DNA of 52,354 bases from Subtercola sp. Z020 (GTDB lineage Bacteria; Actinomycetota; Actinomycetes; Actinomycetales; Microbacteriaceae): NCBI RefSeq assembly GCF_002931235.1, contig NZ_PSTT01000075.1, forward strand, positions 1 through 52,354, in the 5' to 3' direction. A model generated the notes under the pieces. That model made no database searches. It had not been told where the DNA came from and worked only from the letters and a program-made list of their open reading frames with translations. A program made the translations under genes and the position numbers. The stretch's first letter is position 1, and the number at the start of each line of letters is the position of its first letter. Of the stretch, positions 17,349-26,967 are shown one piece after another.

Positions 17349-18041
17349 CTAGGCCAACGCGTTCACATCGACCGGGATGCCCGGGCCGAACGTGGTCGAG
17401 ACGGTGCCCTTAGTGATGTAGCGGCCCTTCGAGGAGGACGGCTTCTGGCGCACGATCTCGTCGAGCGCAGCGGCGACGTTCTCGCGCAGCTGGTCGGGCG
17501 AGAAGCTCGCCTTGCCGGCCACGAAGTGCACGTTGGAGTGCTTGTCGACGCGGAACTCGATCTTTCCGCCCTTGATCTCGGTGACAGCCTTCGCCACGTC
17601 GGGTGTGACGGTGCCGGTCTTCGGGTTGGGCATGAGGCCACGCGGGCCGAGCACCTTACCGAGACGACCGACCTTGCCCATGAGCTCCGGGGTCGAGACG
17701 GCGGAGTCGAACGAGGTGTAGCCGCCGGCCACCTTCTCGATCAGCTCGTCGCCACCGACCTCGTCGGCGCCGGCAGCGATGGCTGCTTCCGCCGCGGGGC
17801 CCGTTGCGAACACGATGACGCGGGCGGTCTTGCCGGTGCCGTGCGGCAGGATGACGGTGCCGCGCACCATCTGGTCTGCCTTGCGGGGGTCGACGCCGAG
17901 CTTCAGCGCGACCTCGACCGTGCTGTCGAACTTGGCGGAGCCGGTCTCCTTCGCGAGAACAACGGCCTCAGCAGCGGTGTACAGCTTGGTTTCATCGATT
18001 TTGGCGGCCGCAGCGCGGTATGCCTTTGACTTCTGTGCCAT
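17349..18041 (-). CDS. rplA: 50S ribosomal protein L1
   Basis: The 230-residue L1 is of normal length. It begins [16 protein letters not shown] and shows the conserved [24 protein letters not shown] region, [14 protein letters not shown] and the C-terminal ...[13 protein letters not shown]. It binds 23S rRNA at the L1 stalk and is a known translational repressor of the L11-L1 message in many bacteria. It follows rplK with a 9-base gap, so the two are one unit. A UUCG-loop terminator follows. Confidence 0.98.
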   Translation of the reverse strand: MAQKSKAYRAAAAKIDETKLYTAAEAVVLAKETGSAKFDSTVEVALKLGVDPRKADQMVRGTVILPHGTGKTARVIVFATGPAAEAAIAAGADEVGGDELIEKVAGGYTSFDSAVSTPELMGKVGRLGKVLGPRGLMPNPKTGTVTPDVAKAVTEIKGGKIEFRVDKHSNVHFVAGKASFSPDQLRENVAAALDEIVRQKPSSSKGRYITKGTVSTTFGPGIPVDVNALA

Positions 18042-18050
18042 GAGAGCCTC

Positions 18051-18482
18051 CTACGCCTCGACCGTGATGCCCATGGAGCGGGCCGTTCCTGCGATGATCA
18101 GCGACGCAGCGTCGAGATCGTTGGCGTTGAGGTCGGCCAGTTTGATCTGGGCGATCTCGCGCACCTGCTCCTTGGTGAGCTTCGCGACCTTGACGGTGTG
18201 CGGAGTTCCCGAGCCCTTGGCGACGCCGGCTGCCTTCTTGATGAGCTCCGCCGCCGGCGGGGTCTTCAGGATGAAGGTGAACGAGCGGTCTTCGTAGACC
18301 GTGATCTCGACGGGGATGACGTTGCCGCGCTGGTCTTCTGTCGCAGCGTTGTACGCCTTGCAGAACTCCATGATGTTCACGCCGTGCTGACCCAGCGCCG
18401 GCCCGATGGGCGGTGCGGGGTTGGCGGCGCCGGCCTTGATCTGAAGCTTGATCAGACCTGTGACCTTCTTCTTCGGTGCCAT
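18051..18482 (-). CDS. rplK: 50S ribosomal protein L11
   Basis: The 143-residue L11 begins [18 protein letters not shown] and shows [22 protein letters not shown], the thiostrepton-contact N-terminal domain. The C-terminal 23S-binding domain includes [14 protein letters not shown] and [11 protein letters not shown]. The length is normal. It lies between nusG (110 bases upstream) and rplA (9 bases downstream). The spacer before it folds into hairpins that could be an L1-type feedback site. Confidence 0.98.
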   Translation of the reverse strand: MAPKKKVTGLIKLQIKAGAANPAPPIGPALGQHGVNIMEFCKAYNAATEDQRGNVIPVEITVYEDRSFTFILKTPPAAELIKKAAGVAKGSGTPHTVKVAKLTKEQVREIAQIKLADLNANDLDAASLIIAGTARSMGITVEA

Positions 18483-18501
18483 GATTTCTCTTCTCTGTCG
18501 T

Positions 18502-18551
18502 GCCGCCCGAAAGCGGCGCTCCCACCACAGGGCTTCTCCCTGCAGCGGTGG
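18502..18551 (-). promoter_or_regulatory. Paired hairpins in the rplK leader
   Basis: Two stems lie in the nusG-rplK spacer: CCACC (18522-18526) with GGTGG (18547-18551) enclosing CAGGG/CCCTG, and GCCGC (18502-18506) with GCGGC (18513-18517). In the message they directly precede the rplK start. An autoregulatory L1 target is known in this position in other bacteria; here the role is inferred. Confidence 0.4.
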
Positions 18552-18592
18552 ATGCTGCCCGTGGGCAACCTGTCTATGTTACAGCTTGTGGG

Positions 18593-19630
18593 CTAGAGCT
18601 TGGTGACCTGGTCGAAGCTGAGCTCGACCGGCGTCTCGCGCTCGAACAGCGAGACCAGCACCGTGAGCTTGCCGCTCGCCGGCTTGATGTCGCTGATCGT
18701 GCCGGGCAGGCCCGCGAACGAGCCGTCTTTGATCGTGACGGTCTCGCCGATCTCGAAGTCGATCTCGGCGGGGATGGCGCGGGTGACGGTCTTGCCGCCC
18801 TTGCCTGCGCCGGCCTTGGCGGTCGGGGTCTCGACGATCTCGACGAGGCTCTTCAGCATGTTGAAGGCCTCCTCGAAGCGGAGGGGGGTGGGGTTGTGCG
18901 AGTTGCCCACGAAGCCGGTGACGCCCGGCGTGTGGCGCACGACCGACCAGCTGTCTTCGTTCAGGTCCATGCGAACCAGCACGTAGCCGGGGATGCGCAC
19001 GCGGGTGACCAGCTTGCGCTGGCCGTTCTTGATCTCGACGACGTCTTCCATCGGGACCTCGACCTGGTAGACGTAGTCCTCCATGCCCATCGACGACTTG
19101 CGGCTCTCGATGTTCTGCTTGACGCGCTTCTCGAACCCGGCGTAGGAGTGGATGACGTACCACTTGCCCGGCAGGAAGCGAAGCTCGGTGCGGAAGGCCT
19201 CGTAGGGGTCTTCGGGAGCCGCTTCGTCGGCGTCGAGCTCGGCCTGCAGCTCGAGGTCGCCCGCGCTGTCGGCCGACACCACGGAATCGGAGACGAAGTC
19301 GTCGTCTTCGGCGTCGGTCAGGGCGCCGTCGATCTCCTCTTCGTCTTCGATGGCTTCGAGAGCTGCCTCGGTGTCGTCGGCGTCGTCGGAGGCGAGCGCC
19401 TCGTTCACCTCGTTGTCGGCCTCGAGGTCGTCGACCGCAACGGTCTCGCCGTCGCCGTTCTCGTCGATGAAGTGCTCGTCGTTCGTGCCGCCGTCGATGG
19501 CGCGCAGCAGGGCATCCAGATCGCTGGGGGACTCGATCTCGATGTTGTCGCCCTCTTGCGCCTCTTCGACCTCGCTCGACTGCTCTTCTGCAGCCCCGAG
19601 ATCAAGATCGTCACGGTTTGACTTAGACAC
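18593..19630 (-). CDS. nusG: Transcription termination/antitermination protein NusG, with long acidic N-terminus
   Basis: The 345-residue NusG has a normal C-terminal part. The NGN domain (about 156-280) shows [20 protein letters not shown] and [12 protein letters not shown]. The KOW domain (about 290-340) shows [17 protein letters not shown]. The first 150 residues are an unusually long Asp/Glu-rich, probably disordered extension; actinobacterial NusGs often carry shorter acidic tails. NusG binds RNA polymerase and couples transcription to ribosomes or Rho. It follows secE by 52 bases, the standard order. Confidence 0.96.
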   Translation of the reverse strand: MSKSNRDDLDLGAAEEQSSEVEEAQEGDNIEIESPSDLDALLRAIDGGTNDEHFIDENGDGETVAVDDLEADNEVNEALASDDADDTEAALEAIEDEEEIDGALTDAEDDDFVSDSVVSADSAGDLELQAELDADEAAPEDPYEAFRTELRFLPGKWYVIHSYAGFEKRVKQNIESRKSSMGMEDYVYQVEVPMEDVVEIKNGQRKLVTRVRIPGYVLVRMDLNEDSWSVVRHTPGVTGFVGNSHNPTPLRFEEAFNMLKSLVEIVETPTAKAGAGKGGKTVTRAIPAEIDFEIGETVTIKDGSFAGLPGTISDIKPASGKLTVLVSLFERETPVELSFDQVTKL

Positions 19631-19682
19631 TGAAATACGTCCCGTTCCTGTTGCTGGTGTGTGTGCGATGAAAGAGGGGGAA

Positions 19683-19973
19683 CTACAGGCCGATGGGGCT
19701 GGTTCCCGGATCGCCGAACACGATGACCGCCAGCCAGCTGAACACGAAGTCGAGACCCGAGACGAGCGCCATCATGATGACGACGAAGACGAGCACGACC
19801 AGCGTGTAGCTGATCAGTTCTTTGCGGGTCGGTGTGACGACCTTCTTCAGTTCTGCAATGACCTGCCTGATGAACAGCACGATTCGCGAGAACGGGTTGC
19901 GCTTGGCAGCCCGATCGCTCTTGGCGCGCTCGACGACAGCCTCGCTGGGTTCGTCGACTATCTTTCGTGCCAC
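19683..19973 (-). CDS. secE: Preprotein translocase subunit SecE
   Basis: The 96-residue single-span SecE shows the conserved amphipathic helix [23 protein letters not shown] followed by one membrane span (about 55-80). It stabilises SecY in the translocon. The N-terminal 30 residues are hydrophilic and variable, as usual in actinobacteria. It lies between tRNA-Trp and nusG in the standard gene order and is probably co-transcribed with nusG. Confidence 0.96.
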   Translation of the reverse strand: MARKIVDEPSEAVVERAKSDRAAKRNPFSRIVLFIRQVIAELKKVVTPTRKELISYTLVVLVFVVIMMALVSGLDFVFSWLAVIVFGDPGTSPIGL

Positions 19974-20025
19974 CGTCAGTACCTTTCACAAGCGATCGAG
20001 GAGAACAGGTGCTCGCCTCGATGTG

Positions 20026-20098
20026 CAGGGCGGACAGGACTCGAACCTGCAACCTGCGGTTTTGGAGACCGCTGCTCTACCAATTGAGCCACCACCCT
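20026..20098 (-). tRNA. tRNA-Trp (anticodon CCA)
   Basis: The 73-base cloverleaf has a 7-bp acceptor stem (AGGGTGG with CCGCCCT, one G-U pair), a D arm with GGCTCAATTGGTAGAGC and the anticodon loop CTCCAAA reading UGG. The T arm is CAGGTTCGAGTCCTG. The 3' CCA is not encoded. It lies just upstream of secE, a position conserved in many bacteria. Confidence 0.97.
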
Positions 20099-20248
20099 AT
20101 GAGCTGGAAATCTCCCGCTTCTCGTACCCGACACCACCCGGAGGCGATGAAAATGGGCATGAAAAAGTATGGCAGATTTCAACTACCTCAACCCAGTGTA
20201 GGTCAGATCATCGACGACCGCAAAGAGACCCGGTCTAGGTTGGAGATC

Positions 20249-21220
20249 ATGAAAGCTGTGACCATCAAGGCCCCGGGTGACGCCTCCGTACTGCACCTCG
20301 ACGACGTGCCCGAGCCGATCGTGGCGCCCGGCGAGGTTCTGATCGGCGTCGTCGCCGCAGGCGTGAACCGCGCAGACATCAGCCAGCGCGAAGGGAACTA
20401 CCCGCCGCCCGCCGGGGCCCCGGAGTGGCCGGGGCTCGAGGTCTCCGGCCTGGTGCTGCAGCTCGGCATGGGCGTGACCGCGTTCACCATCGGCGACCGG
20501 GTCGCCGCCCTGCTGCCGGGCGGTGGCTACGCAGAGCGGGTGAGCGTGCCGGCCGGGCAGGTGCTGAAGCTGCCACCGAACGTCGAACTCGTCGACGGAG
20601 CCGGGCTCATCGAGGTGGCAGCCACGGTGTGGTCGAACGTGTTCCTGCTCGGCGACCTGCGGGCCGGCGAGACGCTCCTGGTGCACGGTGGTTCGAGCGG
20701 CATCGGCACGATGGCCATCCAGCTCGCCCGTGCGCGCGGTGCGCACGTGGCGGTCACCGCAGGCTCTGCGGAGAAACTCGCGGCCTGCGCTGCCCTCGGC
20801 GCGAGCATCCTGATCGACTACCACACCGAGGATTTCGTCGAGCGGCTGAAGGAGGAGGGCGTGGCCGCGCACGTCATCCTCGATTCGGTCGGCGGTTCGT
20901 ACCTCGAGCGCAACATCCGCGCACTGGCGACGGATGGGCACATCGTGAACATCGGCAACCTCAGCGGCGAGCCGGCCACCTTCGACTTCGGCCGGTTGAT
21001 GGCCAAGCGGGGTGCGATCCACGCGACGAGCCTGCGCAGCCGGTCCGCCGCTGCGAAGGCCGCGATCGTCGAGAGCGTGCGCGAGAACGTCTGGCCACTG
21101 ATCGCCGACGGCAGCATCGTGCCCGTGATCGCCGCCCAGTTCCCGCTCGCCCGGGCATCCGATGCCCACCGGCTGATGGAGGGCTCGACGCACATCGGCA
21201 AGATCGTGCTGGTGGTGTGA
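20249..21220 (+). CDS. NAD(P)H quinone oxidoreductase, PIG3 family
   Basis: The 323-residue zinc-free MDR enzyme starts MKAVTIKAPGDASVLHL. It shows VVAAGVNRADISQREGNYPPP, the hallmark of the TP53I3/PIG3 branch, and a Rossmann segment VHGGSSGIGTMAIQLARARGA. The frame is open further upstream across the tRNA-Trp gene, but ATG 20249 matches the family start. A -10-like TAGGTT (20236-20241) ends 7 bases before it, suggesting a leaderless message. A flavin reductase gene follows in the same direction. Confidence 0.92.
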   Translation: MKAVTIKAPGDASVLHLDDVPEPIVAPGEVLIGVVAAGVNRADISQREGNYPPPAGAPEWPGLEVSGLVLQLGMGVTAFTIGDRVAALLPGGGYAERVSVPAGQVLKLPPNVELVDGAGLIEVAATVWSNVFLLGDLRAGETLLVHGGSSGIGTMAIQLARARGAHVAVTAGSAEKLAACAALGASILIDYHTEDFVERLKEEGVAAHVILDSVGGSYLERNIRALATDGHIVNIGNLSGEPATFDFGRLMAKRGAIHATSLRSRSAAAKAAIVESVRENVWPLIADGSIVPVIAAQFPLARASDAHRLMEGSTHIGKIVLVV

Positions 21221-21301
21221 GCTCCGGATGCCGCGGGCCGAGATGACTCCGAGTGTCGGCGCCGGGCGGCCGGGGTCGATGCCGCCCGTAGTGTGGAAGG
21301 C

Positions 21302-21862
21302 ATGACTACGAACCTCGTGCCGAACCCGCACCCGGAACCCGAGACGGTCTCGCCCGACGACTTCAAGGCGGCGTTCCGCAACCACCCCGCGGGCGTCGCG
21401 GTGATCACCGCCGATGCGGGCGACGGGCCTGTCGCGCTGACCGCGACCTCGGTGTTCTCGGTGAGTGTTGCGCCGCCGCTGCTGGTGTTCTCGATCTCTG
21501 AGCTGTCGTCGAGCACGCCGACCATCCGCCGCGCCGACACGGTCGTGGTGCACCTGCTCGGCGCCGACCAGCTCGACATCGCGAAACTCGGCGCGACGAG
21601 CGGCATCGACCGGTTCGCCGACACGAGCATCTGGAAGCGACTGCCCACCGGCGAGCCGTACTTTCCCGCCGCGCACGCCTGGATCCGCGGGCGCATCGTG
21701 AACAAGATGGAGGCGGGCGGCTCGACCGTCGTCGCCGTGCAGGCCCTCGAGACGCACGCCCCCGTACCCGGGGCCGACGAGGCCGACGCGGCACAGGCGC
21801 ATCCGCTGGTGTACCACAACCGCACGTGGCACCGCCTCGACGAGAACTCCAAGATCTCCTGA
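21302..21862 (+). CDS. Flavin reductase-like FMN-binding protein
   Basis: The 186-residue protein has the flavin-reductase split-barrel pattern: FRNHPAGVAVITADAGDGPVALTATS near the N-terminus, PPLLVFSISELSS, and the C-terminal PLVYHNRTWHRL. It would reduce FMN/FAD with NAD(P)H or bind flavin for a partner monooxygenase; no monooxygenase is nearby. ATG 21302 is preferred to the in-frame GTG 21293. TAGTGT (21289-21294) lies 7 bases before the ATG, which points to a leaderless start. The next gene follows after 29 bases. Confidence 0.88.
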   Translation: MTTNLVPNPHPEPETVSPDDFKAAFRNHPAGVAVITADAGDGPVALTATSVFSVSVAPPLLVFSISELSSSTPTIRRADTVVVHLLGADQLDIAKLGATSGIDRFADTSIWKRLPTGEPYFPAAHAWIRGRIVNKMEAGGSTVVAVQALETHAPVPGADEADAAQAHPLVYHNRTWHRLDENSKIS

Positions 21863-21891
21863 AGCCGGGCTGCCGTCGGTAGGCTGGCTGC

Positions 21892-23094
21892 GTGACCGAA
21901 CGCAGCCGTATCTCGCACCGCATCGCATCCATCGCCGAATCGGCGACCCTCAAGGTCGACTCGAAGGCCAAGGCACTGCAGGCGGCGGGCCGACCGGTCA
22001 TCAGTTTCGCCGCGGGCGAGCCCGACTTCGCGACGCCCGACTTCATCGTCGAGGCCGCCGTCGCCGCGGCGCGCGACCCCAAGAACCACCGCTACACCCC
22101 TGCGGCCGGGCTGCCCGACCTGCGCGAGGCCATCGCGGCGAAGACGCTCCGCGACAGCGGTCTCGAGGTGTCGCCGTCGCAGGTCATCGTCACCAACGGC
22201 GGCAAGCAGGCCGTCTACCAGTCGTTCGCCACGCTGCTCGACCCGGGCGACGAGGTTCTCGTGCCGGCCCCCTACTGGACCACGTACCCCGAGGCGATCG
22301 CCCTCGCGGGAGGCGTGACCGTCGAGGTCTTCGCGGGCAGCGACCAGGGTTACCTCGTCACGGTCGACCAGCTCGAGGCCGCCCGCACGGAGCGCACCAA
22401 GGTGCTGCTCTTCGTCTCACCGTCGAACCCCACGGGCGCGGTGTACTCGCCGGCCGAGACGAAGGCGATCGGCGAATGGGCCGACGAGCACGGCCTCTGG
22501 ATCATCTCCGACGAGATCTACCAGAACCTCACCTACGACGGTGTCGTGGCCCAGTCGATCGTCGAGGCCGTGCCCGCACTCGCCGACCGCACCATTCTCG
22601 TGAACGGTGTGGCGAAGACCTACGCGATGACGGGGTGGCGGGTCGGCTGGATGGTCGGCCCCTCCGACGCGATCAAGGGGGCCGCGAACCTGCAGTCGCA
22701 CCTCTCGTCGAACGTGTCGAACGTCTCCCAGCGCGCCGCCATCGCCGCCCTCACGGGGCCGCAGGATGCGGTCGCCACGATGCGCGAGGCGTTCGACCGC
22801 CGCCGCAGGGCGATCGTGGCCGGGCTGAACGAGATTCCCGGGCTGCACGCTCCGACGCCCGAGGGTGCGTTCTACGTGTACCCCGACGTGACAGGGCTGC
22901 TGAACCGCGAGTGGGGCGGCGTGACGCCGACGACCTCGCTCGAGCTGGCCGACCTCATCCTGGAGCAGGCCGAGGTGGCCGTGGTGCCGGGCGAGGCGTT
23001 CGGGCCGAGCGGATTCGTCCGCATGTCGTACGCCCTCGGCGACGACGCCCTGGCCGAGGGTGTCGCGCGCCTGCAGCGCCTCTTCGGCGCCTAG
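21892..23094 (+). CDS. Class I PLP-dependent aminotransferase
   Basis: The 400-residue fold-type-I aminotransferase is of the aspartate/prephenate aminotransferase type. It shows [15 protein letters not shown] near the N-terminus, [26 protein letters not shown] and [12 protein letters not shown]. The PLP lysine lies in [16 protein letters not shown] and the carboxylate-binding Arg in [10 protein letters not shown]. The amino-acid specificity is not certain. The GTG start has TAGGCT (21880-21885) six bases upstream, suggesting a leaderless message. Its TAG shares CTAG with the convergent Fic gene. Confidence 0.92.
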   Translation: MTERSRISHRIASIAESATLKVDSKAKALQAAGRPVISFAAGEPDFATPDFIVEAAVAAARDPKNHRYTPAAGLPDLREAIAAKTLRDSGLEVSPSQVIVTNGGKQAVYQSFATLLDPGDEVLVPAPYWTTYPEAIALAGGVTVEVFAGSDQGYLVTVDQLEAARTERTKVLLFVSPSNPTGAVYSPAETKAIGEWADEHGLWIISDEIYQNLTYDGVVAQSIVEAVPALADRTILVNGVAKTYAMTGWRVGWMVGPSDAIKGAANLQSHLSSNVSNVSQRAAIAALTGPQDAVATMREAFDRRRRAIVAGLNEIPGLHAPTPEGAFYVYPDVTGLLNREWGGVTPTTSLELADLILEQAEVAVVPGEAFGPSGFVRMSYALGDDALAEGVARLQRLFGA

Positions 23095-23990
23095 ACCCTC
23101 GGAGTCCGTTCCGCCGCGGTGAAGTCGAGGAAGTGCGGCAGCATGCCGCTGTGGTCCCCTGTCGCCTGGTAGCGGTGGAGGGAATGCGAGATGCGCCTGT
23201 TGATCGACGTGTCCTGCGCCAGCAGGCCGAGGTCTTCGGGGAAGCCGATCGCGTCGTTGTAGTAGATGGCGAAGACCCACTGCGCCCGCATGTTGCCGTC
23301 GCGGAACGAATGGATGGCGATCAGCTCCGACGAGAATTCCGGCACCAGGTCGAGATAGGCCTCCCTGGTCAGGCCACGCCGGTGCAGCAGGAGCTCGAGT
23401 TGCGAGTACTGGATCGATGCCGCCTCGGCGATCTCGGGGCCGGGCAGGTAGGTGTATTTGACCATCGGCGCCGCAGGATCGAAGGGTTCGTAGTCGATCG
23501 CATCCGGAGCGAAGCGGATCATCGCCGTCTCGGGGCCGACTCGCTCGACACCGGCCCAGTGGTAGATGTCCTGGAACAGATGGCGGTGGATGGCCTTCAT
23601 GTGGTCGTAGTCGAGCCGGCCGGGCACCGGCACCCTCCCGATCTCGGCCGCGCGGAGATGCGAGAGCTGCACCTCGACCGTGCGGAGCAGCTCCGCGTCG
23701 GTGATGCCCTCCGGATGTCCGGCGTCGGTGATGCGGCTCCTCAGGGTGAAGGTGCCGGGCAGGAGGTAGTCGTCGAAGCCCGCGACGGCGGTGCCCCGTG
23801 AGCGGTCGATCGAGAGGCCGTGCAGCGCCGCCACCTCGGCCACCGCGGCGTCGCCGCTGATGCGCGCGTCGGCGACCTCGGAGAGCAGACGCCGGTGTCG
23901 ACGGTCGCCCAGCTCGGCCCCGACGAAGTTCATCGTCGAGTCGGCGAGATCGATCGAGTACCGGGTGGGATCGTCTCTTTCTGGAACCAT
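23091..23990 (-). CDS. Fic-family protein with non-canonical core motif
   Basis: The 299-residue Fic-fold protein has [20 protein letters not shown] (the usual pre-core helix and flap region). Its core motif reads [10 protein letters not shown] instead of HPFxxGNGR. The catalytic His, the Phe, the anion-binding GN and the final Arg are kept; the Pro and the second Gly are replaced by Ser and Met. Fic proteins AMPylate or otherwise modify targets. No clear (S/T)xxxE(G/N) inhibitory helix was found and no small antitoxin gene is adjacent. ATG 23990 has AAAGGA nearby. The stop is convergent with the aminotransferase stop in CTAG. Confidence 0.87.
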   Translation of the reverse strand: MVPERDDPTRYSIDLADSTMNFVGAELGDRRHRRLLSEVADARISGDAAVAEVAALHGLSIDRSRGTAVAGFDDYLLPGTFTLRSRITDAGHPEGITDAELLRTVEVQLSHLRAAEIGRVPVPGRLDYDHMKAIHRHLFQDIYHWAGVERVGPETAMIRFAPDAIDYEPFDPAAPMVKYTYLPGPEIAEAASIQYSQLELLLHRRGLTREAYLDLVPEFSSELIAIHSFRDGNMRAQWVFAIYYNDAIGFPEDLGLLAQDTSINRRISHSLHRYQATGDHSGMLPHFLDFTAAERTPRV

Positions 23991-24140
23991 GCCCCTGGTC
24001 CTTTCTCCGTAGCCCCCTGGCCGGATGTGAAGCGGGCTCAACGATCTCACGGTTCGGGGGCGGGGGCGTCGACGGCGCGAAGGATGGCGCGAAACGGACA
24101 GGGACTGTTCCCGGAAGCGCTGGCACGCCACGATGGAGGA

Positions 24141-25019
24141 ATGACTTCTGCTGACACGGCCGTGAGCGTGCGCGACCTCGCAAAGCACTACGGCGCGTTC
24201 GCGGCGCTGAAGGGCATCTCGTTCGACATCGCGCGCGGTGAGACGTTCGCCCTGCTCGGCCCCAACGGGGCGGGCAAGAGCACCACCATCGAGATTCTCG
24301 AGGGGTACCGCGACCGCTCGTCGGGCGAGGCGACGGTTCTCGGCACCGATCCGCGGCACGGCGGGCTCGCGTGGAAGGCCCGGCTCGGCATCGTGCTGCA
24401 GAGCTCGGGCGAGAGCGGCAACGTGACGGTGCGCGAGCAGCTGGTGCAGTTCGCCACCATGTACCCGAACCCCCGCGAGGTCGACGAGGTGATCGCGGCC
24501 GTCGGGCTGGCCGAGAAGGCGGGCACGCGCATCAAGAACCTCTCCGGTGGCCAGCGCCGGCGGGTGGATGTCGCGCTCGGCGTGATCGGTCGCCCCGAGT
24601 TGCTCTTTCTCGACGAGCCCACTACCGGGTTCGACCCCGAGGCGAGGCGCCAGTTCTGGGAGCTGATCCGCGGACTGAAACGGGATGGCACGACCATCCT
24701 GCTCACCACTCACTACCTCGACGAAGCGGCGCAGCTGAGCGACAGGGCCGCAGTCGTCGCCGGCGGCGAGCTGGTCGACATCGGGCCCGTGCACACCCTC
24801 GGGCCGGCCGAGGCCCGCATCCCGATCGTTCGCTGGCGGGAGAACGGGGAGGTGCGGCAGGAACGCACGAGCGATCCGGGCCGAACCGTCGCCGAGCTCT
24901 TCGCACGGCTCGGCGAGCCGGCCGAGCTCGAGATCGTGCGGCCGAGCCTCGAAGACATCTACCTCGACCTCGTCGGCAGCTACGAGGCGGAGCTGCAGCA
25001 GGAGAGGATGAGCGCATGA
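24141..25019 (+). CDS. ABC transporter ATPase (drug-export type)
   Basis: The 292-residue ATPase shows Walker A GPNGAGKST, a Q-loop in LGIVLQSSGE, the signature NLSGGQRRRVDVAL, Walker B LLFLDEPTTGFDP and the switch His in TTHYLDEA. The C-terminal part resembles DrrA/CcmA-type ATPases. GGAGGA precedes ATG 24141. The permease start overlaps its stop as ATGA. The pair forms an ABC-2 exporter of unknown substrate, possibly drugs, lipids or polysaccharide. Confidence 0.93.
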   Translation: MTSADTAVSVRDLAKHYGAFAALKGISFDIARGETFALLGPNGAGKSTTIEILEGYRDRSSGEATVLGTDPRHGGLAWKARLGIVLQSSGESGNVTVREQLVQFATMYPNPREVDEVIAAVGLAEKAGTRIKNLSGGQRRRVDVALGVIGRPELLFLDEPTTGFDPEARRQFWELIRGLKRDGTTILLTTHYLDEAAQLSDRAAVVAGGELVDIGPVHTLGPAEARIPIVRWRENGEVRQERTSDPGRTVAELFARLGEPAELEIVRPSLEDIYLDLVGSYEAELQQERMSA

Positions 25020-25873
25020 GCGTCGCGGAACGCACCGCACAGCCCGCTCGCTTCGGACCGGGCCGCACGCTGCGCCTGGGCGCGAGCCGCGTCGCGTACG
25101 AGACGCGCATCTACTTCCGCCAGACCGACACCCTCTTCTTCACGTTCCTGTTCCCGGTGATCATGCTGACGATCTTCTCCGTGGCCTTCCAGGGCATGGG
25201 GAACGTCGGCACGAACCCCGACGGCTCGGGCGGCATCAGCCAAGCTGCGGCGTACCTGCCGGGGATGATCGCGGCGGGCATCCTGCTCTCAGGCGTGCAG
25301 AACCTCGGTGTCGACATCGCGACCGAACGCAGCGACGGCACCCTGAAACGGTTGGGCGGCACACCGCTGCCGGTGCTGTCGTACTTCTTCGGCAAGATGG
25401 GGCAGGTCTTCGTGACCAGCGTGCTGCAGATCGGGCTGCTGCTGCTCGTCGCGCGGTTCGCGTTCGGGGTCGAACTGCCGACAGACGGCGGGAGCTGGGC
25501 GACGTTCGCCTGGGTCTATGTGCTCGGGATCGCGACCTCAGCCGTGCTGGGCATCGCCATCTCGCGGCTGCCGCGCACGGGCAAGAGTGCGACGGCCGTC
25601 ATCATTCCGCCGATCCTCATCCTGCAGTTCATCTCGGGGGTGTACCTGCAGTTCTCCCTGCTGCCCGACTGGCTGCAGGCCGTCGCCGGGGTCTTCCCGC
25701 TGAAGTGGATGGGCCAGGGCATGCGGGCGGTGTTCCTGCCCGAGTCGTTCGCCACGGTGGAGAGCGGCGGCACGTGGGATCTGGGGGCCGTCGCGATCGC
25801 CCTGCTGGTGTGGCTGGTGGCCGGGCTCGTCGTCTGCCGGCTGACGTTCCGCTGGATTCGCCGGGACGGCTAG
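25016..25873 (+). CDS. ABC-2 type permease
   Basis: The 285-residue membrane protein has about six spans. A first span near 38-58 follows the amphipathic YETRIYFRQTDTLFFTFLFPVIML. The conserved ABC-2 region ATERSDGTLKRLGGTPLPVLSYFFGK comes next, with the late FISGVYLQFSLLPDWLQAVAGVFPLKW. It is coupled to the upstream ATPase by ATGA (25016-25019). Its TAG stop shares CTAG with the convergent murB gene. Confidence 0.92.
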   Translation: MSVAERTAQPARFGPGRTLRLGASRVAYETRIYFRQTDTLFFTFLFPVIMLTIFSVAFQGMGNVGTNPDGSGGISQAAAYLPGMIAAGILLSGVQNLGVDIATERSDGTLKRLGGTPLPVLSYFFGKMGQVFVTSVLQIGLLLLVARFAFGVELPTDGGSWATFAWVYVLGIATSAVLGIAISRLPRTGKSATAVIIPPILILQFISGVYLQFSLLPDWLQAVAGVFPLKWMGQGMRAVFLPESFATVESGGTWDLGAVAIALLVWLVAGLVVCRLTFRWIRRDG

Positions 25874-26967
25874 TCGCCGAAGCCGATGAAGGTGGGCTCG
25901 GGGGCGAGCGAGACACCGAACTCGGACTGTACGCGCCACTGCACGAAGCGTGCCAGCTCGGCGATCTGCTCGGCCGTCGCTCCCCCGGTGTTCACCAGCG
26001 CGAGCGTGTGCTTGCTCGAGATCGCCGCCCTCGACCCGGGCAGCGCGAACCCGCGGCCGAGGCCGGAGTGCTCGATCAGCCACGCCGCGCTGAGTTTCAC
26101 CGCGTAGACCTCGGGCGCATCCAGCGTCGCCGGTGTCTCGGTGACCCAGCGCGGCGCCTCGGAGGGAATCGTGCGGGCGAACGACTCGCTCACGATCGGG
26201 TTGGTGAAGAACGAGCCGGCGCTGACCGAATCGGGATCGGCGGGGTCGAGCACCATGCCCTTCGATCCGCGGAGCCGCAGCACGGCCTCGCGCACGGCGC
26301 CGAGGGCCACACGGTCGCCCTGCTTCACCCCCAGGGCATCGGCGAGCTGGGCGTATTCGATGGGCAGGCCGAGGGCCAGGGCATCCGACCCCGCCCGGTG
26401 CAGCCGGAACTCGACGGAGACGACCACGCCGGGTCGAGTGGTCTTCAGGGCCGACGTGCGGTAGCCGAATTCGAGCTCGCGGGCCGTCAGCCACTGCAGC
26501 TCACCCGTCTCGGCATCGAGCAGTTCGAGCCCGACGATCACCGCGGCGACCTCCTGGCCGTAGGCGCCGATGTTCTGCACGGGAGAGGCGCCGGTGGAAC
26601 CCGGGATGCCCGACAGGGCCTCCATGCCGCTCAGCCCGTTCGACACGGTGAACGCGACGAGGTCGTCCCACGGTTCTCCCGCCTGCACACGCAGGCGCAC
26701 GGTACCCGGAGCGTCGGCCGGCCCGGCTTCGATCAGCTCGACGCCGCGCGAGGCGACGTGCACGACCGTGCCCGCGAACCCGTCGTCGGAGACGAGCACG
26801 TTCGAGCCCCCGCCGAGCACCAGCAGGGGCTCCTCGGCGCCCCAGACGGCAAGGCAGGCCTCGACGAGTTCGCGGGCGTCGGAGACGGTGACGAGGCGCT
26901 CGGCCGGGCCGCCCACCCGCAGTGTGGTGAGCGGCGCGAGCGCGGCGTGGCCGGGCTGCTCGATCAT
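25870..26967 (-). CDS. murB: UDP-N-acetylenolpyruvoylglucosamine reductase
   Basis: The 365-residue FAD enzyme completes UDP-MurNAc synthesis by reducing enolpyruvyl-GlcNAc. Visible motifs are TTLRVGGPAERLV, LVLGGGSNVLVSD, GIPGSTGASPVQNIGAYGQEV and SAGSFFTNPI, which holds the catalytic Ser. The catalytic Glu falls in the C-terminal part. ATG 26967 overlaps the stop of the MaoC-type gene as ATGA, so murB is the third gene of a hotdog-hotdog-murB unit. Its only copy status cannot be judged here. The stop is convergent with the ABC permease. Confidence 0.95.
   Translation of the reverse strand: MIEQPGHAALAPLTTLRVGGPAERLVTVSDARELVEACLAVWGAEEPLLVLGGGSNVLVSDDGFAGTVVHVASRGVELIEAGPADAPGTVRLRVQAGEPWDDLVAFTVSNGLSGMEALSGIPGSTGASPVQNIGAYGQEVAAVIVGLELLDAETGELQWLTARELEFGYRTSALKTTRPGVVVSVEFRLHRAGSDALALGLPIEYAQLADALGVKQGDRVALGAVREAVLRLRGSKGMVLDPADPDSVSAGSFFTNPIVSESFARTIPSEAPRWVTETPATLDAPEVYAVKLSAAWLIEHSGLGRGFALPGSRAAISSKHTLALVNTGGATAEQIAELARFVQWRVQSEFGVSLAPEPTFIGFGD

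Noticed and set aside
22417-24183. Long minus-strand frame across the aminotransferase and Fic genes
   Set aside because: The product is Arg/Gly/Pro-rich shadow sequence; real genes occupy other frames on both sides.
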